From Thermodesulfovibrio sp. (lineage in GTDB: Bacteria; Nitrospirota; Thermodesulfovibrionia; Thermodesulfovibrionales; JdFR-85), in assembly GCA_027050975.1 (NCBI GenBank), contig JALUAR010000043.1, positions 1-23,980 of the forward strand: a stretch of 23,980 nucleotides of DNA, in the 5' to 3' direction. Within the stretch, counting starts at the first letter, position 1. Every line of letters begins with the position of its first letter. The position numbers and the translations under genes are program-made. Below the pieces are notes generated by a model. That model did not search any database, was not told the origin of the DNA, and saw nothing but the letters and a program-made list of their open reading frames with translations. Positions 7,644-14,621 of this stretch are shown here, in pieces.

Positions 7644-7697
7644 TACATAGAATCAACCTCGAAATTACACCATCTAAAGCCTCAACCTATTCTTTTT

Positions 7698-7727
7698 GAG
7701 GGGCTCTCTCCTATGATAGAGCCCCTC
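7698..7727. other. Perfect 10-bp hairpin of unknown role
   Basis: GAGGGGCTCT (7698-7707) is perfectly complementary to 7718-7727 around a 10-nt loop. Neither strand has a T-run after the stem; the minus strand has an A-run instead. It is therefore not a normal intrinsic terminator. It lies between the toxin-antitoxin promoter and the tRNA terminator. The remaining gene-free sequence in 7624-7839 shows nothing else I can identify. Confidence 0.6.
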
Positions 7728-7839
7728 ACTGCAGGCATATCCAGCAAGGACACTTATACTCACAGATACCACAGACATCCCCTAAAAGAGATTGCAACAG
7801 TGAAAAAGGTCCTTTTGAAAAGCCAGAGGGGATGAAAAC

Positions 7840-7873
7840 AAAAAACTTGCACTTCGCAAGTGCAAGTTTTTTT
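7840..7873. terminator. Bidirectional-looking intrinsic terminator after tRNA-Leu
   Basis: ACTTGCACTT (7845-7854) pairs with 7858-7867 around a 3-nt loop. It is flanked by an A-run on the left (7840-7845) and a T-run on the right (7867-7873), so both strands give stem plus U-tract. It lies 10 nt beyond the CCA end of the minus-strand tRNA and is best read as that gene's terminator. Confidence 0.85.
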
Positions 7874-7883
7874 GTTTGTAAGG

Positions 7884-7969
7884 TGGTGCCGGAGGCGGGA
7901 TTTGAACCCGCACGGGGTTGCCCCCAGCGGATTTTGAGTCCGCCGCGTCTGCCATTCCACCACTCCGGC
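7884..7969 (-). tRNA. tRNA-Leu (anticodon CAA)
   Basis: Read on the minus strand, a 7-bp acceptor stem GCCGGAG pairs with CTCCGGC, followed by discriminator A and an encoded CCA. The anticodon stem GCGGA/TCCGC holds the loop CTCAAAA, giving anticodon CAA (reads UUG). A long variable arm (GGGG-CAA-CCCC) marks a class II tRNA, and the T arm is GCGGG-TTCAAAT-CCCGC. It sits 25 nt downstream of the DUF6485 gene with no obvious promoter between, so co-transcription is possible. Confidence 0.96.
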
Positions 7970-7994
7970 ATGTATTTATTTAGTTAATGTGCTT

Positions 7995-8207
7995 TTAAGC
8001 AGTACGCATGCCCATTGCATTTACCATGCTAATAAAATTCTCCACAGACCTGTCGTAGGTCCTTTCGTAAGAGTCATGAAAGAAGCATGCAGGAAGCTGC
8101 CCGTTTCTGCGATGGTAGTGAAGGCACTCACAACATTTACCCTTTCTTGAACAAGAGGCATAAGAACAGTTACATTTCTTCATGTTTGCATCTTTAATAC
8201 ATTCCAT
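7995..8207 (-). CDS. Cys-rich small protein, DUF6485-like
   Basis: A 70-residue protein resembling the DUF6485 family of unknown function. Cysteines at 3, 12, 14, 19, 25, 26, 28 and 41 include the tight cluster KCNCSYASCSRKGKCCEC, followed by LHYHRRN, PACFF and YDRSVENFI. The spacing suggests bound metal (zinc or iron-sulfur), which is an inference. The start at 8207 is preceded by a purine-rich GGGGGT about 11 nt away. A second ATG at 8183 (MKKCNC) would also give a family-like N-terminus. I saw no clear promoter in the 123 nt before it. Confidence 0.75.
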   Translation of the reverse strand: MECIKDANMKKCNCSYASCSRKGKCCECLHYHRRNGQLPACFFHDSYERTYDRSVENFISMVNAMGMRTA

Positions 8208-8330
8208 AAATACTCTACCCCCTTTTCATAGAACCTGCTTTGTTTTCAAGTACCATGGATAATTATTTTATCACATCTACAAAACAAAATGTCATCTCTA
8301 ATAAATCTCCCGAAATTGCCGATTGACTTA

Positions 8331-9287
8331 TCAGTCATATGGGGGGTACTGGCTTATATGACCATCATCCTCATCTTCGTCTCTGTACCTCACCTTTTTT
8401 ATGTACAGTCTTACAAAGCCATACACAGTAAGTAAGGCTGCAAGAAAGAAAATTATCTCATAGATGTGGTCACTCAGATAGGTTATATATGTTGTTTTTT
8501 TCTTAATCTGACTAACCCAGTCATTTTCTATTTCATAGATACTCAAAGAAAGCACCCTGGCAATGGCATCATCCAATTCATCTCCGCTTCCGACCCTTTC
8601 CAGAATCATGGCAATATTCTCCCTGCCGAATCTCTCGACCATATACTCAACGAAACTCTTACTCTGTTCATAGGCAAGAAGAAGGGCCTCCCTTTCTGAA
8701 GGAAAGGTCTCAAGGGATTTTATAGGCAACAGTCTTCCCGTAAGAACCGCTCTCTTCAGCCTGCCGGAGTTTTTGCCCTCGATAATCTCTGAAACACCAC
8801 CTGTGACCCACTGCGAAAGCCCTTCGTCAAACCATCTGGGAAGTTTACGGCCGGTTATTTTGAAAAGAAAAAGGTGAGAGAGTTCGTGTTTAAGCGTATC
8901 CACAAGCATATAGAAGGACTTCATTTTAGAATAGTCAATAACAATTAAACCCCTTTCCGGTTGCGCAAAGGCAACAATATAATCATTTTTTGTGATTCCG
9001 ATGAAGCTGTCATGTTTTTTAATCAGGACCACCTCTGGATGTAGTTCTACATTGTACATAAACATGCCCTGTATCTCGGAGATAACTCGAGGATAAATAG
9101 AAATAACCTCTTTGGCAGCATTCTCTAAGGATTCTTCATAATATACGGTAATATCATTTGTCCTTGTAAGGTGGAGGTCTTTCAGCACCAATGCACCAGC
9201 ATCGACTGACAGAAGCATAATAATGAACATAATAAAAGAGGGCCTGCTTGTACAGGCCCTCTGGATAAGTTGTTTAAGAGCTACCAA
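8331..9287 (-). CDS. Membrane-anchored zinc protease, peptidase-MA-like
   Basis: Predicted gluzincin-type metalloprotease acting in the periplasm or cell surface. HELSH (residues 136-140 counted from a TTG at 9293) gives the zinc-binding His pair and catalytic Glu; FDEGLSQW (Glu157) fits the third ligand seen in peptidase MA-like proteins. A hydrophobic N-terminal segment (FIMFIIMLLSV) acts as signal or anchor, and a C-terminal helix (IYEIIFFLAALLTVYGFV) precedes a basic then acidic tail. The start is uncertain. TTG at 9287 has AGAGG 6 nt upstream and gives a basic n-region, but the reading frame then runs through the ilvC terminator hairpin. ATG at 9230 avoids the hairpin but has no ribosome-binding site and no charged n-region. 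The substrate is unknown. Confidence 0.8.
   Translation of the reverse strand: MVALKQLIQRACTSRPSFIMFIIMLLSVDAGALVLKDLHLTRTNDITVYYEESLENAAKEVISIYPRVISEIQGMFMYNVELHPEVVLIKKHDSFIGITKNDYIVAFAQPERGLIVIDYSKMKSFYMLVDTLKHELSHLFLFKITGRKLPRWFDEGLSQWVTGGVSEIIEGKNSGRLKRAVLTGRLLPIKSLETFPSEREALLLAYEQSKSFVEYMVERFGRENIAMILERVGSGDELDDAIARVLSLSIYEIENDWVSQIKKKTTYITYLSDHIYEIIFFLAALLTVYGFVRLYIKKVRYRDEDEDDGHISQYPPYD
9231..9261 (-). terminator. Intrinsic terminator after ilvC
   Basis: On the minus strand a 9-bp GC-rich stem (9253-9261 with 9238-9246) closes a 6-nt loop and is followed by TTTTATT. It begins 46 nt after the ilvC stop. It also falls inside the 5' end of the longer reading of the downstream protease gene, where the stem encodes the segment RACTSRP. 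Confidence 0.8.
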
Positions 9288-9307
9288 ATACAACCTCTGA
9301 ATATATT

Positions 9308-10324
9308 TTACGCCTTTGATTTGTCAACAAGTTTCTCCTTTTTCAGCCAGGGCATCATCCCGCGGAGTCTCTTTCCGACCTCCTCAATGGGATGCTCCTC
9401 GCCTTTCTTTGTAAGGGCGTTGAAGACAGGCTTTCCAGCCCTGCACTCCAGAATCCACTCCCTTGCAAACTGGCCTGACTGTATCTCACCAAGTATCTTC
9501 TTCATTTCTGCCTTTACAGACTCATTAATAACTCTTGGCCCCCTTGTTAGGTCACCATACTGGGCTGTATTGCTGATAGAGTATCTCATGTTTGCAATAC
9601 CGCCTTCATATATCAGGTCCGTAATGAGCTTTACCTCGTGGAGGCATTCAAAATAGGCCATCTCAGGTGCATAACCTGCCTCAACCAAAGTCTCAAAGGC
9701 AGCCTGTATCAGGGCGGTCAGCCCTCCGCAAAGCACAACCTGCTCACCGAAAAGATCGGTCTCTGTCTCCTCTCTGAAGGTGGTCTCTATAATGCCTGCC
9801 CTTCCGCCACCAATGGCAGAGGCATAGGCAAGACCTATCTCCTTTGTGTTGCCGGAAGGATCCTGATGAATGGCCAGAAGGCAGGGCACACCGCTTCCCT
9901 TTGTATACTCGCTTCTTACAAGATGGCCAGGCCCTTTGGGAGCTACCATAAAGACATTTGTGTCCGCTGAAGGAACTATCTGTCCGAAATGGATATTAAA
10001 TCCGTGGGCAAAGGCAAGATAGGCGCCCTGCTTCATGTTGGGAGCAATCTCGTTACGATAAACATCTGCCTGAAGCTCATCTGGCAGAAGCATCATTATC
10101 ACATCCGCTGCCTTGGCTGCATCTGCAGGAGTCATTACTGTGAAGCCTGCATCTTCCGCCTTTTTCCAGCTACCGCCCTTCCTCACTCCCACAATAACAT
10201 CCATACCGCTGTCTCGGAGGTTGTTTGCATGGGCATGCCCCTGACTGCCATAGCCCATTATGCAAATCTTCTTAGACTTCAGCACCTCAAGATTGGCATC
10301 TTTATCGTAGTAGACCTTAATCAT
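9308..10324 (-). CDS. ilvC: Ketol-acid reductoisomerase (class I)
   Basis: Second common step of valine, leucine and isoleucine synthesis: isomerisation and NAD(P)H-dependent reduction of acetohydroxy acids. The Rossmann motif GYGSQGHAHA is at residues 24-33. The cofactor loop is RKGGSW at 48-53. The metal and substrate block includes ETFREETETDLFGEQ and the C-terminal knot has FECLHEVKLITDLIYEGG. At 338 residues it is a short class I enzyme. The start is fixed by AAGGAGG 4 nt before the ATG. No ilvB/ilvN lies alongside, so the pathway is split in this genome. Confidence 0.97.
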   Translation of the reverse strand: MIKVYYDKDANLEVLKSKKICIMGYGSQGHAHANNLRDSGMDVIVGVRKGGSWKKAEDAGFTVMTPADAAKAADVIMMLLPDELQADVYRNEIAPNMKQGAYLAFAHGFNIHFGQIVPSADTNVFMVAPKGPGHLVRSEYTKGSGVPCLLAIHQDPSGNTKEIGLAYASAIGGGRAGIIETTFREETETDLFGEQVVLCGGLTALIQAAFETLVEAGYAPEMAYFECLHEVKLITDLIYEGGIANMRYSISNTAQYGDLTRGPRVINESVKAEMKKILGEIQSGQFAREWILECRAGKPVFNALTKKGEEHPIEEVGKRLRGMMPWLKKEKLVDKSKA

Positions 10325-10328
10325 AAAA

Positions 10329-10359
10329 CCTCCTTTTGTAATTTTTGGCTACTATTATA
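10329..10359 (-). promoter_or_regulatory. ilvC ribosome-binding site and likely -10 box
   Basis: Plus-strand CCTCCTT at 10329-10335 is AAGGAGG on the coding strand, an ideal Shine-Dalgarno. A perfect TATAAT (plus 10354-10359) lies 30-35 nt before the start codon. No good -35 hexamer stands 16-18 nt further upstream, so the -10 call is moderate. Confidence 0.6.
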
Positions 10360-10617
10360 TTACATATGCCCAAACAAAAACCATAATAATATACCCTAAC
10401 TCTTTATGGGGGGCGGTATAATTTTTTCGTTACAGACGGCTTTGAAATCAATCAATATAGACAGAGGGATGGTGAAAAACTACATTTAGCGATACCGATA
10501 GTAAGTTATAATAACCTTTATCAGGTTTCATCTTTTAAGTGATAAATGTATCAAACTGTATTAATTTAAATCTTATCGCATTAATGGAGTTCTGAACAAT
10601 CCCTTTGCCTCCTTATC

Positions 10618-10674
10618 CCCTGGATTTAGAATATGTTGTCTGACTTGACATATCCAGGGTGCTAATAGTAGCAT
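10618..10674 (+). promoter_or_regulatory. Candidate thyX promoter embedded in inverted repeats
   Basis: TTGACA at 10645-10650 and TAGCAT at 10669-10674 are 18 nt apart, about 34 nt before the thyX ATG. An inverted repeat (CCCTGGAT at 10618-10625, ATCCAGGG at 10652-10659, with inner arms ATATGT 10631-10636 and ACATAT 10648-10653) overlaps the -35 box. A second repeat, TGCTA/TAGCA at 10660-10673, overlaps the -10 box. The rest of the 383-base gap (10325-10707) is AT-rich, and I see no gene or RNA family in it. Confidence 0.5.
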
Positions 10675-10707
10675 ATCTGAAAAATTCTCCATCCGGATTC
10701 CACTAAT

Positions 10708-11445
10708 ATGCCAGAGGCAAAACTAAAGGTCATACTGCTCAGACACACCCCTGAGCCTGAAGAGACTGTAGCCATGGCTGCACGGCTATGCTACAGCCCC
10801 TCTGACATTGAGACCCTCAAGAAGCGGATAACCAAAAAGGACCAGAAGGCTTTCGTCAAGAAACTTATGAACATGGGCCATATGAGCCCTATAGAGCATG
10901 CATCCTTCACCTTTGCCATTGAGGGTATTTCCAGAGCCTGTTCTCACCAGCTTGTACGGCACAGACTTGCCTCTTACAGTCAGCAGTCACAGCGTTACGT
11001 CAGCGAGGAGGCAGGATTCGATTACGTGATTCCCGAAACCATAAAAGATGATCCCGAGTTAAAGACCTATTTTGAGGAGTTCATGGCAAAGGCCCAGGAG
11101 GCATACAATCATATTGTCAAAAGACTGAACGAAAGGGGACTCCAGGGAGAGGCTGCAAATCAGGATGCACGTTTTGTTCTACCCAATGCCTGTGAGACAA
11201 AGATAATGGTCACCATGAACGCAAGGGAACTTCTGCATTTCTTCCGCCAGCGCTGTTGCCTCAGGGCCCAGTGGGAGATAAGGGCCATGGCTGAAGAGAT
11301 GTTGAAACTGGTTAAAAAAGTCGCTCCCACCATTTTTTCTAAAGCCGGTCCCGGTTGTATCTCAGGCCCCTGCCCGGAGGGAGAGTTTACCTGTGGCAAG
11401 ATCAAAGAGGTAAGAAACAGATACAAGGAGATGTTTAAAGGGTAA
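10708..11445 (+). CDS. thyX: Flavin-dependent thymidylate synthase ThyX
   Basis: Makes dTMP from dUMP using FAD, NADPH and methylene-tetrahydrofolate. The diagnostic RHRxxS motif is at residues 84-89 (RHRLAS), within HQLVRHRLASYSQQSQRY. Other conserved blocks are HMSPIEHASFTFAIEGISR and LPNACETKIMVTMNARELLHFFRQRCC, the latter binding FAD and dUMP. At 245 residues it is usual for the family. It is a single-gene unit, divergent from ilvC and convergent with the MBL-fold gene, whose 3' end it overlaps by 11 nt. No strong ribosome-binding site precedes the ATG. Confidence 0.97.
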   Translation: MPEAKLKVILLRHTPEPEETVAMAARLCYSPSDIETLKKRITKKDQKAFVKKLMNMGHMSPIEHASFTFAIEGISRACSHQLVRHRLASYSQQSQRYVSEEAGFDYVIPETIKDDPELKTYFEEFMAKAQEAYNHIVKRLNERGLQGEAANQDARFVLPNACETKIMVTMNARELLHFFRQRCCLRAQWEIRAMAEEMLKLVKKVAPTIFSKAGPGCISGPCPEGEFTCGKIKEVRNRYKEMFKG

Positions 11446-12181
11446 ACTCCATAAAATCCTCTGCTAGAGTAATCCTGCCTTTAAAATGGCTCCTGCATTG
11501 ATTTAGAATCTCTTCATCAGAGGTCTTTACAGGATAAAAATGTGATAGCACAAGGTGCTTTACTCCTGCCTTTCGGGCAAGCATTCCGCATTCCGAAGGG
11601 GTGAGATGCCCGGGAGCCTTCATCCCGTCAGGAAAGGAGCAGTCAGCAATTAGCAGATCGGCTCCTGAGGAGAACTCCGCAAGGGAGTCATCGTAATCAC
11701 AGTCACCTGTAATAACCACCACCCCCTTGCTGTCTTCAAACCTGTAGGCAATACTGTCATGAGAGTGGAGGGTTTTACAGGTGTAAATGTCAACTGCCAG
11801 CATGAAGAGCTTCCCTTGCGCAATAACCGTTTCAACGGTGAAATCCCTGGGGCTCCTCATCAAAGAGAGTATACAACCTTCGTAAAAATCCCCGACACTT
11901 TTGGGCCCCACGATGTAAAGGGGAGCGCTTCTTTTGAACTCCGGTGTTGCGACAAGGGCATGTATAAGGGGCATGAGGTCAGAAATATGATCTGGATGTG
12001 AATGGGTTATAAAGACTGCGTCTATATCCTTATAGCTCTTTCCTGCTCTGAGAAGCTGCCGGAGTGTACCGCTTCCGCAGTCAACAAGAATGACCCCCTC
12101 GGCTGTCTCAATATGGTATGCCGGAGCCCCTCTTTCAAGTGAGGGAACACAGGTACCGCTTCCGAGCACTGTCAGTCTCAT
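11435..12181 (-). CDS. MBL-fold hydrolase, RNase Z-like without an exosite arm
   Basis: Metallo-beta-lactamase-fold hydrolase. Metal ligands are clear: THSHPDH (His60, His62, Asp64, His65), His139/His141, Asp160 (TGDCDYD) and His214 (LSHFYP), plus GHLTPSE with His192 as in RNase Z. Only about 20 residues separate the third histidine from Asp160, where true tRNase Z enzymes carry a flexible exosite arm of some tens of residues. I therefore call it RNase Z-like, with tRNA 3' processing unproven. At 248 residues it is short. It is the last gene of the trpE-led run and overlaps the permease gene by ATGA. Confidence 0.82.
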   Translation of the reverse strand: MRLTVLGSGTCVPSLERGAPAYHIETAEGVILVDCGSGTLRQLLRAGKSYKDIDAVFITHSHPDHISDLMPLIHALVATPEFKRSAPLYIVGPKSVGDFYEGCILSLMRSPRDFTVETVIAQGKLFMLAVDIYTCKTLHSHDSIAYRFEDSKGVVVITGDCDYDDSLAEFSSGADLLIADCSFPDGMKAPGHLTPSECGMLARKAGVKHLVLSHFYPVKTSDEEILNQCRSHFKGRITLAEDFMEFTL

Positions 12182-13407
12182 TCCCTTAAAACCTCAATAG
12201 GCTGTATCATGGTGGCTTTAAAAGAAGGATATACCCCTGCAGATATTCCTACAACAATCGAGGCAGAAAAGGCAAGTATCAGGCTCGGAACAGAGATGGC
12301 AAAGGGCATCGGCGTTAACAGATAAATCATTACACATAGCAGGAACCCTGCAACCACTCCCAGTGCCCCACCTGCCACGGATATAAAAGTGGATTCAAAG
12401 AGAAACTGTCCGATAATATCCTTCTTGTGTGAACCCACTGCTCTTCTTATTCCGATCTCGATCCTTCTCTCGTTAACAAGAAGTATCATAATGGAAAGTA
12501 TCCCTATTCCTCCTATCACAAAGGCGACTGCTGCAGCCAGCCTGCCGATTGTTCTCACAATCTTCAATGCTTCTGTCTTGAGGGTAAGAAAATCCTTCGG
12601 ATCTATCACCTCAAAATCATCTTCCTTTCCTGTGCCGATTCGATGACTCTTCCTGAGAAGCTCCGTAATATTGCTTTTTACTTTGGGAATCAGCCTCTCA
12701 TTCCTCACCCTTACATATATCATGTTAATATGATCCTTGTTAACAAACCTTCGGAGATAGGTTCTGAGGGGCATAATTATTTGATTGTCCTGGTCAGTAC
12801 CGGTTGCATCCACGCCTTTTGTCTCCATTACACCCAATACCCTGCAAGGAGCCCTGTAGATGTAGATATACTTACCCAGGGGATTCTCTCCTTTAAAAAG
12901 CCTCTCTGCCGTGGTTTTGCCCAGGAGAACAACCTTCTCTAAAGCCCTGTCCTCCTCCTTTGTAAAAAACCGTCCCGTGGCAGGATAGAAGTTTCTTATT
13001 CTGGGAAAATCCACTGTAACACCCACAACAAGAATATTATTCAAGGTCCTGTCTTTGTATCTGACAGGAAAAAGCCTGTTAGTTGCCGGCATTACATCCT
13101 CTACCCCTTCAATGGATTTCAGAAGCATGGCATCCTGTTCTGTTAAGGTTGTGGCAGAGGTAAAGAGCTTACGCATGAATCTGAATTTCTTTACCTTTTT
13201 GCTCTTTACAACGAGGAGATTTTTACCAAGTTTCTCTATCTCCTTCTCTGTTTTCAGTGTGAGCGAATCAGACATATTAGCAACAATTACAAGAGAGAGC
13301 GTGCCAAGGAAAACACCTGCAACAGCAAGGAGGCTCCTCAGTCTGAAGCCACAGAGTGACCTTATGGCAATTTTCAGATTAAGAAGAAACTGCCTTCCCA
13401 AACTCAT
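12178..13407 (-). CDS. MacB/FtsX-type ABC transporter permease (first copy)
   Basis: Permease with the MacB layout: one N-terminal helix (LRSLLAVAGVFLGTLSLVIVA), a periplasmic MacB_PCD domain (about residues 45-270), then three helices in an FtsX domain. The coupling motif ERRIEIGIRRAVGSHKKDI follows the second helix. It ends PSFKATMIQPIEVLRE, the typical tail. At 409 residues it lacks the fused ATPase of MacB, which is encoded separately two genes upstream. It overlaps both neighbours by ATGA. Such type VII ABC systems work by mechanotransmission, typically moving lipoproteins, peptides or lipids; the substrate here is unknown. Confidence 0.87.
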   Translation of the reverse strand: MSLGRQFLLNLKIAIRSLCGFRLRSLLAVAGVFLGTLSLVIVANMSDSLTLKTEKEIEKLGKNLLVVKSKKVKKFRFMRKLFTSATTLTEQDAMLLKSIEGVEDVMPATNRLFPVRYKDRTLNNILVVGVTVDFPRIRNFYPATGRFFTKEEDRALEKVVLLGKTTAERLFKGENPLGKYIYIYRAPCRVLGVMETKGVDATGTDQDNQIIMPLRTYLRRFVNKDHINMIYVRVRNERLIPKVKSNITELLRKSHRIGTGKEDDFEVIDPKDFLTLKTEALKIVRTIGRLAAAVAFVIGGIGILSIMILLVNERRIEIGIRRAVGSHKKDIIGQFLFESTFISVAGGALGVVAGFLLCVMIYLLTPMPFAISVPSLILAFSASIVVGISAGVYPSFKATMIQPIEVLRE

Positions 13408-14621
13408 AAACCGCTCCTTATCGCCTCGACAGGATGAAGCATTGAGGCTGCTCTGGCCGGTTTCAGTCCTGCCAGAGCAGCCACAACCCAGGATATGCCG
13501 ACGGATATGAAAAATGCCTTATACGAGAGATACATGGGAAACTGTGCGAAACTCCTTAATGCCTCTGATGCACCTATACCGAACAGAAATCCTAATATTG
13601 CACCTGCTGTGACCGTAATAAATACTTCGATCATAAACTGAAACCTGATATTTGCCCTTTTTGCCCCCACTGCACGGCGTATGCCTATCTCTGTGGTTCT
13701 TTCCTTAACAGAAAGCAGAAAGAGATTGGCTATCACAAAGCCTGAGACAGCAAGTGCCGTACCCCCTACAATTGCAAGAAAGACCACAAAGGATCTGGAT
13801 AGTTTCACCAAAAACTTAACTATCTCCTTTGGCGTTACTATGAAAAAGTCATCATCCTCTGCTTCGCGGATATTATGTCTTCTTCTAAGAATCTCTCTTA
13901 TCTCTTCAATATGTTTTTCCACATTATTAGCATCGGAAAACCTCATCCTTATGGCAGCAATATAACGAGTTTCATTAAGCATCTTCCTCATCACCGATGT
14001 TATAGGCATAACGATCCTGTCATCCAGGTTATGTCCGGAGCCTGTCATACCCCTTTTACTCAAAACTCCAATAACCCTCACCGGTATATGATCCACAAAG
14101 ATATATTTTCCTATCGGATTCTCTTCACCGAACAGTCTCTCCTTTACAACAAGCCCTAAAAGGCATATGTTTCTTGCTCCCTGCACCTCCTCGGCAGTAA
14201 TGTCTCTGCCAATCAGAATCGGCCATGTCCAGGTCTTGCTGTAATTTTCAGTGGCTCCTATAACCAGGGTCTGATGATGCCGACCTTTAAAAGAGACCAC
14301 GGCATCCGGCTTTGTAGTCATGGGGACAATGAGATAGGCAGTAGGAAATCTGGCTTTAATCTCTTTCATATCATCAAAGGTAAGAACCTTTTTCCTGATT
14401 CCGATCGATCTCTGCTTACGACTACCGCTTATTATCAGAGCCGAGTCAGGTCCGAAGCGGTCCACGATGTCATAGGCCCGTTTGTATGCACCCTCAGTGG
14501 CTCCGACTATAAGAGTTATCGCTGCCACACCAAGGGCGATACTTAAAATAGAAAAAAGAGTTCTCAGTTTGTAAGCCAGAATTGCCGAAAGGGCATGTAT
14601 GATGAGATGAAAGACCTTCAT
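13404..14621 (-). CDS. MacB/FtsX-type ABC transporter permease (second copy)
   Basis: Second permease of the same architecture (405 aa): an N-terminal helix (LRTLFSILSIALGVAAITLIVG), a periplasmic domain, and three C-terminal helices around the coupling motif KERTTEIGIRRAVGAKRANI, ending PARAASMLHPVEAIRSGL. It is clearly paralogous to the neighbouring permease but divergent, suggesting a heterodimer as in LolC/LolE. No periplasmic adaptor (MacA/HlyD-like) is encoded beside it. ATGA overlaps on both sides should keep subunit ratios close. Confidence 0.88.
   Translation of the reverse strand: MKVFHLIIHALSAILAYKLRTLFSILSIALGVAAITLIVGATEGAYKRAYDIVDRFGPDSALIISGSRKQRSIGIRKKVLTFDDMKEIKARFPTAYLIVPMTTKPDAVVSFKGRHHQTLVIGATENYSKTWTWPILIGRDITAEEVQGARNICLLGLVVKERLFGEENPIGKYIFVDHIPVRVIGVLSKRGMTGSGHNLDDRIVMPITSVMRKMLNETRYIAAIRMRFSDANNVEKHIEEIREILRRRHNIREAEDDDFFIVTPKEIVKFLVKLSRSFVVFLAIVGGTALAVSGFVIANLFLLSVKERTTEIGIRRAVGAKRANIRFQFMIEVFITVTAGAILGFLFGIGASEALRSFAQFPMYLSYKAFFISVGISWVVAALAGLKPARAASMLHPVEAIRSGL

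Noticed and set aside
7840..7873. CRISPR-like or transposon inverted repeat
   Set aside because: It is a single hairpin flanked by A and T runs just beyond a tRNA, which a terminator explains fully.
7726..7971. 81-codon minus-strand open frame ending in a Cys-rich tail
   Set aside because: It runs through the tRNA-Leu gene and its terminator, so it cannot be a normal coding sequence. The Cys-rich end (CGICEYKCPCWICLQ) is curious but has no start or ribosome-binding site of its own.
8324..8337. TGACT/AGTCA inverted repeat at the end of the protease gene
   Set aside because: Only 5 bp with no T-run on either strand; too short to call a terminator or operator.
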